The translations under genes were made by a program, and so were the position numbers. Positions 25,806-34,075 of a DNA stretch of 64,000 bases are shown here, one piece after another. Each line of letters starts with the position of its first letter. The stretch's first letter is position 1. This DNA is from an uncultured Armatimonadota bacterium (GTDB lineage: Bacteria > Armatimonadota > Fimbriimonadia > Fimbriimonadales > Fimbriimonadaceae): NCBI GenBank assembly GCA_903833215.1, contig CAILEM010000074.1, forward strand, positions 1 to 64,000, given 5' to 3'. The notes below the pieces were generated by a model. It was not told where the DNA came from. It did not search any database and saw only the letters and a program-made list of their open reading frames with translations.

Positions 25806-28304
25806 TTACGTCGAAGCGAGTTCTTTTTGCGGAGGCTCAGACGGCTCGTCTGACTGTCGCTTAAAGATCACTGTCTTGCCATCTTCAGTGTCCGCTTGTA
25901 TGAGGTCGCCGCTTTGGAATCTTCCTAACAGCATTTCCTCGCTAAGTGGATCTTCAATGAACCTCTGAACAGCTCTTCTCAGCGGCCTTGCTCCAAGGTT
26001 CGCATCGTAGCCCTGTTCGACGAGCATATTCTTCACAGCATCGCTAAGCGCGATCGTGATACCCATCGAAGCCGCTTGCTGATTGACTCGCTTTAGGTAA
26101 AGATCCGCGATTTCTAGGATCTCTTCCCGCTTCAAGTGATGGAACGTGATGACCTCGTCGACACGGTTCAAGAACTCGGGGCGGAATAGCTTTCGCATTT
26201 CCTCAACCATCTTGTTCTTCATGTTTTCGTAAGTCTTCGGATCGTTAAGGTCCATCTTCACGTCACGGAGGCCGAGCGGCTTATCCATTTCGATCGGTCG
26301 GACACCAACGTTGGAAGTCATGATGATGAGAGTGTTTCGGAAATCCACGGTTCGTCCTTGACTATCCGTGAGCTGACCATCTTCCATCACCTGCAAGAGG
26401 ATATTGAATACCTCCGGGTGCGCTTTCTCGATTTCGTCGAGGAGAACGACACAGTAAGGATTTCTGCGAACCTGCTCAGTGAGCTGTCCGCCCTCATCGT
26501 AACCAACGTATCCGGGAGGGGCTCCGAGAAGCCGGCTGACCGCGAATCGCTCCATGTACTCAGACATGTCGATGCGCACCATATTCGACTCTTTCTCATA
26601 GAGGTACGCAGCTAAAGCTTTCGCAAGTTCAGTTTTGCCAACACCCGTCGGTCCTAGGAAGATAAAGCTACCCATAGGTCGCTTTGGATCCTTCAGGCCC
26701 GAACGAGCACGTCGGATGGCGCGAGAAACGGCCACAACCGCATCGTGCTGCCCGATAATGCGCTCGTGCAGATCGCCTTCCATTCGTAGGAGCTTTTGGC
26801 TCTCCGCTTCGACGAGCTTGGTGACAGGAATACCAGTCCAGCTTTGAACGATCCAAGCAATTTCAGACTCACCGACGACAGGCTCTGCCTTCGGCGTGTT
26901 CTGCCATTCCTCTTCACGTTGTTGCACGCTGATCTCGAGTTCATCGCGCTCAAGCTGTAGCTTTGCCAGTTGCTCCTCGTTAGCCGTGCGCTTCTCCATA
27001 TGCTCGACTTCTGCCTTCAGCTTGGCCAAGCGAGTGCGGTCTTGACGCACATCGATCGGCGGCAAACTTTGTTGCAGACGAACACGAGAAGCAGCCTCAT
27101 CGACCAAGTCGATGGCTTTGTCAGGAAGGCTTCGGTCGGAAATATACCGCTGGCTGAGTGTGACTGCGGCCACGATGGCGTCGTCTGTGATCTCGACATG
27201 GTGGTGGGCTTCGTACCTTTCTCTAAGGCCCTTCATGATGTCGATCGCTTCTTCTTCGCTAGGTTCTTTAACCTTTACAGCTTGGAATCGGCGCTCAAGC
27301 GCGGCATCCTTCTCGATGTACTTTCGAAACTCGTCTTGAGTCGTCGCGCCGATGCACTGCAACTCACCACGAGCGAGTGCTGGTTTCATGATATTGGAGG
27401 CATCGATGGCACCCTCGGCAGCACCGGCCCCAACCAAAGTGTGAAGTTCGTCGATGAACAAGACAACTTGTCCCTCGGCCTTTCGGACTTCCTCCATCAC
27501 CTTCTTCATGCGCTCTTCAAATTCGCCGCGGTATTTCGTGCCTGCGACCAGCCCAGCAAGATCCAGCGCAACAATTCTCTTGTTACGAAGGAGATCGGGA
27601 ATATCGCCACTCACGATTCGAAGCGCCAATCCCTCTGCAATCGCGGTTTTGCCGACTCCCGGCTCACCGATCAGGCATGGATTGTTCTTCGTCCTACGGC
27701 ATAGGATCTGCATGACCCGTTCAATCTCACTCTGTCGGCCTACGACTGGATCCAATCGTCCTTCGCGAGCGAGCTCGGTCAGGTCTCTGCCGAATTCGTC
27801 TAACGTCTGCGTTTTAGTCGTTCCACCAGTGGCTGCGCCAGGGCTTCTTCCCCCTGACTTGGTTTGTGTCTCGTTGTCTTGGAGCGCCATGACTTCTTTG
27901 CGCGCCTTCTCAAGTTCCACACCCAACTTAGCCAGAACTCTGCCTGCCAGACCATCACCCTCGCGGATGAGGCCAAGCAAAAGATGCTCTGTACCGATGT
28001 AGTTGTTATTCAGGTTGCGAGCTTCGTCGTACGCCAGGTCAATAACCCGCTTTGCTCGAGGCGTTAGCGTCATATCCTGGCTTGGTCGGGCATCTCCCCT
28101 TGGAAGTTGCTTTTCGACCTCGGCCCGGATTCTGTTGAGGCTGACGCCTAATTTTTCGAGCACACGTGCGGCGACGCTATCTGACTCTCGCACGAGTCCG
28201 AGTAGAAGATGCTCTGTCGAGACATATCCTTCCCCAAACTTCTGTGCCTCTTCTTGCGCATAGAAGACGACCTTCCTAGCGCGTTCTGTAAAGCGTTGCC
28301 ACAT
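25806..28304 (-). CDS. clpC: ATP-dependent Clp protease ATP-binding subunit ClpC
   Basis: A Hsp100/AAA+ unfoldase that feeds substrates to ClpP; 832 residues, typical of ClpC. Two Clp N repeats lie at about 1-150 ([32 protein letters not shown]). The first AAA domain has Walker A GEPGVGKT near residue 210. The middle coiled coil around 415-470 is the short ClpC/UVR-type. The second AAA domain has [15 protein letters not shown] near residue 550 and [20 protein letters not shown]. The C-terminal D2-small domain ends with [19 protein letters not shown]. Upstream bases give GGTGGGA before the ATG. McsA/McsB and CtsR, the Gram-positive partners, are not nearby. It has its own terminator. Confidence 0.95.
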   Translation of the reverse strand: MWQRFTERARKVVFYAQEEAQKFGEGYVSTEHLLLGLVRESDSVAARVLEKLGVSLNRIRAEVEKQLPRGDARPSQDMTLTPRAKRVIDLAYDEARNLNNNYIGTEHLLLGLIREGDGLAGRVLAKLGVELEKARKEVMALQDNETQTKSGGRSPGAATGGTTKTQTLDEFGRDLTELAREGRLDPVVGRQSEIERVMQILCRRTKNNPCLIGEPGVGKTAIAEGLALRIVSGDIPDLLRNKRIVALDLAGLVAGTKYRGEFEERMKKVMEEVRKAEGQVVLFIDELHTLVGAGAAEGAIDASNIMKPALARGELQCIGATTQDEFRKYIEKDAALERRFQAVKVKEPSEEEAIDIMKGLRERYEAHHHVEITDDAIVAAVTLSQRYISDRSLPDKAIDLVDEAASRVRLQQSLPPIDVRQDRTRLAKLKAEVEHMEKRTANEEQLAKLQLERDELEISVQQREEEWQNTPKAEPVVGESEIAWIVQSWTGIPVTKLVEAESQKLLRMEGDLHERIIGQHDAVVAVSRAIRRARSGLKDPKRPMGSFIFLGPTGVGKTELAKALAAYLYEKESNMVRIDMSEYMERFAVSRLLGAPPGYVGYDEGGQLTEQVRRNPYCVVLLDEIEKAHPEVFNILLQVMEDGQLTDSQGRTVDFRNTLIIMTSNVGVRPIEMDKPLGLRDVKMDLNDPKTYENMKNKMVEEMRKLFRPEFLNRVDEVITFHHLKREEILEIADLYLKRVNQQAASMGITIALSDAVKNMLVEQGYDANLGARPLRRAVQRFIEDPLSEEMLLGRFQSGDLIQADTEDGKTVIFKRQSDEPSEPPQKELAST

Positions 28305-28627
28305 TCTTAGCTTCCCACCTACTTTACGGCCAATTCCCTTAAAAGGGTCGGACCGATAGCATTATCTACGTTTCAGAAATCGATCGAGTTGTAACCGATT
28401 CCAACTTGCCATTGCTGAGTTCATTCGGATCCTCAAGCGATGGTCGATTCGATCCATAGTGAGAGTACCCCTCCTCTGTTCGGGATGCTAGCTGTCCGAT
28501 GGAGCCTAGCCCAATCGAACGTCTAAAACCGAAAGAATCAGAGCCCTACATCGCGTACGACGAACATTAACCTAAGACGGTTCAAATCACCAGAAAAGTC
28601 CTGGGTAATTCTGCAATCTCCGAAGCC

Positions 28628-28655
28628 TTGCGCAGATGGTTCAAAGCGGTATGCT
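28628..28655 (+). promoter_or_regulatory. Predicted promoter giving a leaderless MCE transcript
   Basis: TTGCGC (28628-28633), a 16-base spacer and TATGCT (28650-28655) precede the ATG at 28662 by six bases, so transcription would begin at or next to the start codon. There is no Shine-Dalgarno sequence. The rest of the 357-base gap 28305-28661 contains clpC leader sequence and nothing else I can identify. Confidence 0.45.
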
Positions 28656-28661
28656 AGCCCG

Positions 28662-30104
28662 ATGCAAAGCGCAGCTAAGGTCGGGCTGTTGCTCGTCGTG
28701 TTTGTAGGATTGCTGATAGGCGGGTACGCAGTTCTCGGAAAGAACATGTTTGCCGCCAAGAGCGATCACTACTTTGTGGATCTCGCTGACGCCGGTGGCG
28801 TTTCAGAAGGCACGCAAGTTCTGATGGCGGGCGTAACCATTGGCAAAGTAGCGACGGTGAAACTTGTTTCGCCTGTCCTTGCCGAGCTCAAACTTGACAT
28901 CACGCAGGGAACAAAAATTCCCGAAGGAAGTGTCGTCCAACTGCCAACATCTCTCATCGGGTTCGGTGAGAACCCAGTGACGATTGTTCCGCCCGACGCT
29001 TCCGTGGTTACCCTGCTGAAAAGCGGGGATCGAATGAAAGGAAAGAAAGGTTCCCCGCTAGACGGCTTTCTTCCTGAGGGCCGCCAAACGGTCGTTGAAC
29101 TTAACAAGACGATGGTTGCCTTTCGCAAGCTTCTTGAAGACGAGAAACTTCAGTCGCGGGTAAAGGATCTCTTGGTAACTTCGAACAAAACCTTGGAGAG
29201 ATTCGGGACATTAGCTCAGAATGCCAGCAACCTGATGGTTGCCAACCAAGCCTCTGTTGGAAAGGCGGTTACCGCAGCATCTTTGGCAATTCAGGATGTC
29301 CGAAAAGTCACCCTACGAGTGGCCGAGCTTATTCAACAAGGCAAGTTTGAGAAACAAGCCTTCGCGATCATGGACCAGGTCAAAACCATCACGAAGCACG
29401 CTGATGAGATGATCGTCAGCCTGAACAAGATGGTCAACGACCCGAACCTTCGGGGCCCCATCAACGAGAGCGTCGCGAATGTTGCTACGATCACGTCCTC
29501 TGGCAAAGAGATCGCTGCCAATGTGGCCAATATCACCAAGAGCGGGACCTCGATTGCCGAGAATGTCTCCGTCGTAAGCAAAAAGGCCATCGGCCTTACC
29601 GACCAAGCGGCTGAAATTGCCACGAAGGCAAGCCAGATTGAGGATCAACTTAAGGGCGTGCTCGACAAGGTTGGCGGCTTCTTCAATAAGACTCCGAGTA
29701 CTGGCAATCTTCCGAAATTCACAACAGAGATGGATCTGTTTCGAGAGAGTCACCCAGGCTATTGGAGAACGGACGTCAATGTTAGCGTTCCCCTAAACGA
29801 CTCAACTTTGCACCTCGGCTTGTACGATGCTCTCGAATCCAACAAACTTACTGTGCAGTTGGGCAAAAGCCTTTCCGAGAAGCTAGGGTTTCGATACGGA
29901 GTGTATGGTAGTTCCGCCGCTGTTGGGGTAGACTACCGTCTTGCGCCAAGGTTATCCCTCCGTGGGGATGCGTGGAAGATCAATGATCCCCGCTTTGACC
30001 TGCGTACAAGCTACGAATTCGGAAACGGATTCATTGGTTGGTTCGGTGTGGATAGAGTCCTAAAGGACAACGCCATAACCTTTGGAGTCGGAATACGAAG
30101 ATAA
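28662..30104 (+). CDS. MCE/MlaD-family lipid-transport protein with barrel-like C-terminus
   Basis: A 480-residue MlaD-like protein. One N-terminal membrane helix (about 5-25, VGLLLVVFVGLLIGGYAVLG) is followed by the MCE domain (about 35-115, YFVDLADAGGVSEGTQVLMAG, VxVxLxI strands). A long helical section then follows (about 140-345) with repeated alanine/valine/threonine heptads (SVANVATITSSGKEIAANVA). The last 125 residues change to alternating polar/hydrophobic strands ending in FGVGIRR, suggestive of an outer-membrane domain. MCE proteins ferry phospholipids between membranes. The MlaE permease and MlaF ATPase are absent here, so the partner genes lie elsewhere. Confidence 0.82.
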   Translation: MQSAAKVGLLLVVFVGLLIGGYAVLGKNMFAAKSDHYFVDLADAGGVSEGTQVLMAGVTIGKVATVKLVSPVLAELKLDITQGTKIPEGSVVQLPTSLIGFGENPVTIVPPDASVVTLLKSGDRMKGKKGSPLDGFLPEGRQTVVELNKTMVAFRKLLEDEKLQSRVKDLLVTSNKTLERFGTLAQNASNLMVANQASVGKAVTAASLAIQDVRKVTLRVAELIQQGKFEKQAFAIMDQVKTITKHADEMIVSLNKMVNDPNLRGPINESVANVATITSSGKEIAANVANITKSGTSIAENVSVVSKKAIGLTDQAAEIATKASQIEDQLKGVLDKVGGFFNKTPSTGNLPKFTTEMDLFRESHPGYWRTDVNVSVPLNDSTLHLGLYDALESNKLTVQLGKSLSEKLGFRYGVYGSSAAVGVDYRLAPRLSLRGDAWKINDPRFDLRTSYEFGNGFIGWFGVDRVLKDNAITFGVGIRR

Positions 30105-30164
30105 AAAGGGGAATTGTCGTGTGGCTGGAAGCCGCACACAAACCTGAAATAGGATTATAAGGAA

Positions 30165-30665
30165 ATGAAGGTCATTCTAAATCAGACGGTGCCGAAAGTC
30201 GGCAAACAGGGCACGGTCGTTAGCGTCGCTGACGGATTTGCACGCAACTACCTCTTCCCTCGCGGCTTGGCAATCGTCGCCGACAAGAACCAGCTCAAAG
30301 CGCTCGAAATTCGAAACGTTCGATTGGCTGCCAAGTCTGCTGACGCAAAAGCTGCAGCAGAGCAACTCAAGATTCAGATCGATGGCAAACTGGTCCGAAT
30401 TCCTGGCCAGGTCGGAAAGGATCAGGGCAAGCTGTTTGGTGCAATCACATCGCAGAACGTCGCAGACGCGATTCGAAAGCAGCTCGGCGTTACGCTCGAG
30501 AAGAAGAACATTGCATTGATCGAGCCAATTAAGAAGCTTGGCGATCACTCCGTAGAAGTCGATCTTCACCGCGAAGTCGATGCCAAGGTTATCGTTCAGG
30601 TATTTGACCCTGCAGCCGAAGTCGTCGAGACAGTCGCTTCAGAGCCAGAACTCGTCGAAGCCTAA
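30165..30665 (+). CDS. rplI: 50S ribosomal protein bL9
   Basis: A large-subunit ribosomal protein binding 23S rRNA near the L1 stalk; 166 residues, slightly longer than E. coli L9 (149) because of an acidic C-terminal tail. The N-terminal domain has the family signature KVGKQGTVVSVADGFARNYLFPRGLA. A long connecting helix (Lys/Ala-rich, about 45-75) leads to the C-terminal domain with LFGAITSQNVADAI and HREVDAKVIVQV. AAGGAA precedes the ATG. In many bacteria rplI sits with rpsF-ssb-rpsR; here it is alone and ends in a strong terminator. Confidence 0.96.
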   Translation: MKVILNQTVPKVGKQGTVVSVADGFARNYLFPRGLAIVADKNQLKALEIRNVRLAAKSADAKAAAEQLKIQIDGKLVRIPGQVGKDQGKLFGAITSQNVADAIRKQLGVTLEKKNIALIEPIKKLGDHSVEVDLHREVDAKVIVQVFDPAAEVVETVASEPELVEA

Positions 30666-30685
30666 GAAATCAGAATCAGAAATTG

Positions 30686-30722
30686 AAGGAGGCCCAGCCA
30701 TTGGCTCGGGTCTCCTTTTTTT
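30686..30722 (+). terminator. Rho-independent terminator after rplI
   Basis: A stem starting AAGGAG at 30686 and ending CTCCTT at 30712-30717 (one G-T pair, one bulge) is followed by an unbroken T run to 30722. It overlaps the stop codon of the convergent MocR gene. Confidence 0.88.
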
Positions 30723-32190
30723 ACATCTGAGTGATCATTCTTCCTAACTTGGCAATGGCCCCTTCGATTTCAGGAGACCACTTGCCCGCTGTGAGTCTGA
30801 TGAAATTCCGATAGCCGTCCTCGACGCTAAACAGAACACCAGAAGATATGAAGATGTTCTGAGCAAGAGCTTTCGTGTAAAGTGCGACGGAATCAATGTG
30901 CTCGGGAAGCTGCACCCAAAGCACGTAGCCACCACTGGGTTGGGTGACACGGGTTTCTGGGGGGAAATATCTTGCTATCGCTTGAGACATCCTCCCGACG
31001 TTGGCCGCGTATGCCTTCCTTGCCCTCCGAAGATACTGGTCATACCCTCCATCCGTAAGGAACTCAGCAATAACCAATTGCGGCAGACTCGGAGCAGAAA
31101 TGGTGAAGGAGTGCTTGAGGCGCTCAATGGCCCCGTGCCACTTCCCTGCCACCACCCACCCTACTCGATACCCAGGAGCGATAGTCTTCGAGAATGAGGA
31201 ACAGATCACGACGTTCTCTCCACCCTCAAACGCCCGAAGCACACGTGGTCGTGCCCCCTCGAAACAGAGATCTCCGTAAACATCATCTTCAATCAGAACG
31301 ACACCATGCTTGTTTGCAATGGCGTTCAGACGTCGCTTGTCGTCATCGGACATGCAGCTTCCTAACGGGTTCTGGAAGTTCGGGCTCACCATACACGCCT
31401 GAACGGGTGTCCCAAGTTCTTCTTGTTCCGTTAGGGCCGCCTCAAGGGCGTCGAGACTAATCCCTTCACGAGTCCTTGTCTTGACTTCAAGGCTCTTCAA
31501 TCCTGCTAGGTGAATGGCTTGGAGTACGCCATAGTGGCATGGAGATTCGACGGCAACAACGCCGCCCGGTGTGCATACTGCTCGCAGGACCAAGCACATC
31601 GCTTCTTGGCACCCCATCGTGATGACCACTTCATCCGGGGAGATCACAGCTCCAGCAGCAAAGGATCTCTGAGCAATTTGCTCGCGAATGGCTCGATGGC
31701 CTGAAGGAGGCCCATATCCGTAACTTGCCTCAGGGTGGTCACGGGCAACCGCTCCGATGATCCTGGCCAACTTCGCCAAAGGCAGGAGGTCAGGATTAGG
31801 GTTGGCAAAGGCCAAATCGATCAAGCCTGGTCGCTCCACTTCATGGGTCATCGATTGAAGCATCTGGTCACGCGTAAAGTGAGACGGCGACGGTGCTGGA
31901 GCCGAACGCATCGGTTCAGGTGGCCTTTGGTTTGCGTAAGCGTGGACGTAGTAGCCCGATTGCGGACGAGGATGGATGAGGCCCGCGTCTTCAAGAAGCC
32001 GGTAGGCATCAAGCACCGTGGTGATACTGACGTTCGACTGTCTGCTCAACTCCCTAACCGAGGGTAGGCGATCTCCAGGACGGTACACGCGATCGACGAT
32101 CATAGCCCGGATCTGTTGGGCCACCTGCTCATAGAGCTTTGGCTCCGAATTCCGTGGGACCTGATCGACTGGGGATCTATTCCTATCCAA
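30721..32190 (-). CDS. MocR-type (GntR-aminotransferase) regulator
   Basis: A 489-residue chimeric regulator. The N-terminal GntR winged helix (about 13-80; LYEQVAQQIRAMIVDRVYRPGDRLPSVREL split) is fused to a PLP-dependent aminotransferase fold. PLP-binding features are the NPLGSCMSDDD loop, IEDDVYGDLCFEG and the Schiff-base lysine in SSFSKTIAPGYRVGW. MocR proteins such as PdxR and GabR sense PLP or amino compounds. The start is TTG at 32190, preceded by AGGAGGAG, instead of the longer frame from 32316, which would run through the promoter. Two direct repeats at 32216-32252 are likely operators. Confidence 0.88.
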   Translation of the reverse strand: MDRNRSPVDQVPRNSEPKLYEQVAQQIRAMIVDRVYRPGDRLPSVRELSRQSNVSITTVLDAYRLLEDAGLIHPRPQSGYYVHAYANQRPPEPMRSAPAPSPSHFTRDQMLQSMTHEVERPGLIDLAFANPNPDLLPLAKLARIIGAVARDHPEASYGYGPPSGHRAIREQIAQRSFAAGAVISPDEVVITMGCQEAMCLVLRAVCTPGGVVAVESPCHYGVLQAIHLAGLKSLEVKTRTREGISLDALEAALTEQEELGTPVQACMVSPNFQNPLGSCMSDDDKRRLNAIANKHGVVLIEDDVYGDLCFEGARPRVLRAFEGGENVVICSSFSKTIAPGYRVGWVVAGKWHGAIERLKHSFTISAPSLPQLVIAEFLTDGGYDQYLRRARKAYAANVGRMSQAIARYFPPETRVTQPSGGYVLWVQLPEHIDSVALYTKALAQNIFISSGVLFSVEDGYRNFIRLTAGKWSPEIEGAIAKLGRMITQM

Positions 32191-32215
32191 AGTGTGCTCC
32201 TCCTGCCAGATGTAC

Positions 32216-32252
32216 GAGTGTACAGATTCTGGGGCGATCAATGAGTATACAG
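32216..32252. promoter_or_regulatory. Direct-repeat operator candidate upstream of the MocR gene
   Basis: GAGTGTACAG (32216-32225) and GAGTATACAG (32243-32252) are direct repeats 27 bases apart, about 2.6 helical turns, with one mismatch. They lie 26 bases before the TTG start of the MocR gene and upstream of the divergent peroxiredoxin gene. MocR regulators characteristically bind direct repeats, so autoregulation is the simplest reading. Confidence 0.5.
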
Positions 32253-32382
32253 TTTGAACCACACACAGCCCACACAGTTGGCAGGATTGAATCTGTATCT
32301 CCCCGAGATTTCTCATACCATCTTGAGGGCAATCGGGCTTGAGTCACTTGGCCCTGCCACCAAAAAGGTAAAACGAACTTCC

Positions 32383-32829
32383 ATGAAAATCGGACAAATC
32401 GCACCAGATTTCACGCTCCCAGACCAGAACCGAGATCGCTTTAATCTTGGTCAGCACCTTGGCAAGGGTCCGATTGTGATCTACTTTTATCCCAAAGACG
32501 ATAGCCCCGTGTGCACTGCCCAGGCTTGCGCCTTCCGAGATAAGTATCAAGTTTTTCAAACGATGGGCGCGCTTGTCGTCGGGATCAGCAGCGACCTCGA
32601 GGATTCCCACCAGTCCTTCGCAGCGAAGAACAAATTGCCGTTTATTCTCTTGACGGATGAGAAAGGTGAAGTCCGTGACGCTTTTGGAGTGCCGAAGAAG
32701 TTCGGAATGGTGCCAGGACGGGTCACCTATATCCTAGATAAGCAAGGAATTCTTCGCGGTATGTCCAACAGCCTTACCAACGCGAAGTCACATGTAGACG
32801 ACGCGTTGGCAATTATTCGGACGCTGTAG
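32383..32829 (+). CDS. bcp: Peroxiredoxin, Bcp/PrxQ type
   Basis: A thiol peroxidase that reduces hydroperoxides; 148 residues. The thioredoxin-like fold starts MKIGQIAPDFTLPDQN. The active site is YFYPKDDSPVCTAQACAFRD, with peroxidatic Cys at 44 and a resolving Cys at 49, the C-x4-C spacing of Bcp/PrxQ atypical two-Cys enzymes. The canonical TPGCT is SPVCT here. ATG 32383 is chosen by family alignment; the frame continues upstream to 32254 with no conserved sequence. It is transcribed away from the MocR gene and converges on the efflux permease gene. Confidence 0.9.
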   Translation: MKIGQIAPDFTLPDQNRDRFNLGQHLGKGPIVIYFYPKDDSPVCTAQACAFRDKYQVFQTMGALVVGISSDLEDSHQSFAAKNKLPFILLTDEKGEVRDAFGVPKKFGMVPGRVTYILDKQGILRGMSNSLTNAKSHVDDALAIIRTL

Positions 32830-32858
32830 GCTCTCAGAAGCTATTCGCGTCTGAGAGC
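32830..32858. terminator. Inverted repeat between convergent genes
   Basis: GCTCTCAGA (32830-32838) and TCTGAGAGC (32850-32858) are exact complements with an 11-base loop. The right arm overlaps the last codons of the permease gene. No T tract; a shared bidirectional stop signal is likely but weak. Confidence 0.45.
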
Positions 32859-34073
32859 AACGATTGGGTCAAGTTTGGCTGCGCTCATTGCTGGGTAGAG
32901 GCCAAACACCATTCCGATCATCGCGGAAAACATCGCCGCAAAGATGGCTGCCACGATTGGGAATGGCATCTCGAGGCCATTCTTACCTGGCCAATGCATG
33001 GATACCGAAATCAGGCATACAACTTGACCAAGCCCATAGGCAATCGACATGCCAATGAGTCCGCCGACAAGACTAAGCGTTCCAGCCTCAACCAAGAACT
33101 GGGTAAGAATCGAGCCTCGTTTGGCTCCAACTGCTTTGCGCAAGCCGATTTCTTTCGTTCGCTCCGTCACTGAGACGAGCATGATGTTCATGATGCCGAT
33201 TCCGCCCACTAGGAGGGACAGAGCGGCGACTGCAGCAAGAATTCCGCCCGCAGCACCTACAATGCCTCCAAAGACCTCCAGAATGGATTCTCTCGAGTCA
33301 AGTCGGTAAATCGGTTTGTTGTTGGATCGAATCATGAGGGACTGCCAAACCGATTCCATGGCATCGTCTACCTTGACGCCTGGCTTGGCTCTGAGCATCA
33401 TCATGTCGAGCTTTTCTCCGCCGACCCATTTCTTCTGAGCAGTCGTTATCGGCACGAGTAGCATGCGACCGGTGTTATCGCCCATGAACTCCGTTTTCTC
33501 AACGATCCCGACGATCTCCAGCGCAATGCCTTGGAGCATGATAAGTTTGCCGATTGCCTTCTTATCTGGGAAAAGTCGATCACGAATATCCTCGCCAATA
33601 ACCGCTACATTGGCTCGAGACGTCACGTCGTTTTTATTGAGAGCGCGTCCCTCTAAAAGCGTGAATCGATTGAGTTCTTGAAAATTCTCGTCGCTGGCAT
33701 AGATCTGCGGATTGTCGACATTCTTCTCGCCATAAATGATCTTTCTTGCAGGCAGATTCATAACTCCGGCAGCGATGTCAAGACTCTGAACACGCTCCAT
33801 GACGAACTTCATGTCCTGCTGAGTCAGCTTCGCGATGTTTCCAAGATTTTGCCCCCGATTTCTACGACCTGGATCGAAGAATACGAACATCGTATCCGCA
33901 CCGAGCTTTTTAAACTCGCCATTGATGTAAGCCTGAAAGCCACTAGAGATCATGACGATCAGGGTCACGCTCATGACCCCGATGATCACGCCGAGCATCG
34001 TCAAGAACGCTCTCAGCTTGTGCAGCCGGAGCATTCCCAGCGCGATCAAGAACGATTGGAGGACGTTTTTCAC
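32841..34073 (-). CDS. MacB/FtsX-type ABC transporter permease
   Basis: A 410-residue inner-membrane permease of the MacB/LolC class. The N-terminal helix (LRAFLTMLGVIIGVMSVTLIV) is followed by a large periplasmic MacB-PCD domain (about 45-245). Three C-terminal helices follow, including the FtsX signature GGIGIMNIMLVSVTERTKEI, continued by GLRKAVGAKRGSI, and ending AKLDPIVALRRE. It has no ATPase domain of its own, unlike E. coli MacB. The adaptor gene ends two bases upstream, so they form one unit. The ATP-binding subunit expected with them is not in the window. Likely exports a peptide, lipid or drug across the envelope; substrate unknown. Confidence 0.9.
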   Translation of the reverse strand: MKNVLQSFLIALGMLRLHKLRAFLTMLGVIIGVMSVTLIVMISSGFQAYINGEFKKLGADTMFVFFDPGRRNRGQNLGNIAKLTQQDMKFVMERVQSLDIAAGVMNLPARKIIYGEKNVDNPQIYASDENFQELNRFTLLEGRALNKNDVTSRANVAVIGEDIRDRLFPDKKAIGKLIMLQGIALEIVGIVEKTEFMGDNTGRMLLVPITTAQKKWVGGEKLDMMMLRAKPGVKVDDAMESVWQSLMIRSNNKPIYRLDSRESILEVFGGIVGAAGGILAAVAALSLLVGGIGIMNIMLVSVTERTKEIGLRKAVGAKRGSILTQFLVEAGTLSLVGGLIGMSIAYGLGQVVCLISVSMHWPGKNGLEMPFPIVAAIFAAMFSAMIGMVFGLYPAMSAAKLDPIVALRRE

Positions 34074-34075
34074 GG

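Noticed and set aside
28570-28600. GGTTCAAATC resembling a tRNA T-loop
   Set aside because: The flanking five bases do not pair and no acceptor or anticodon stem can be formed around it.
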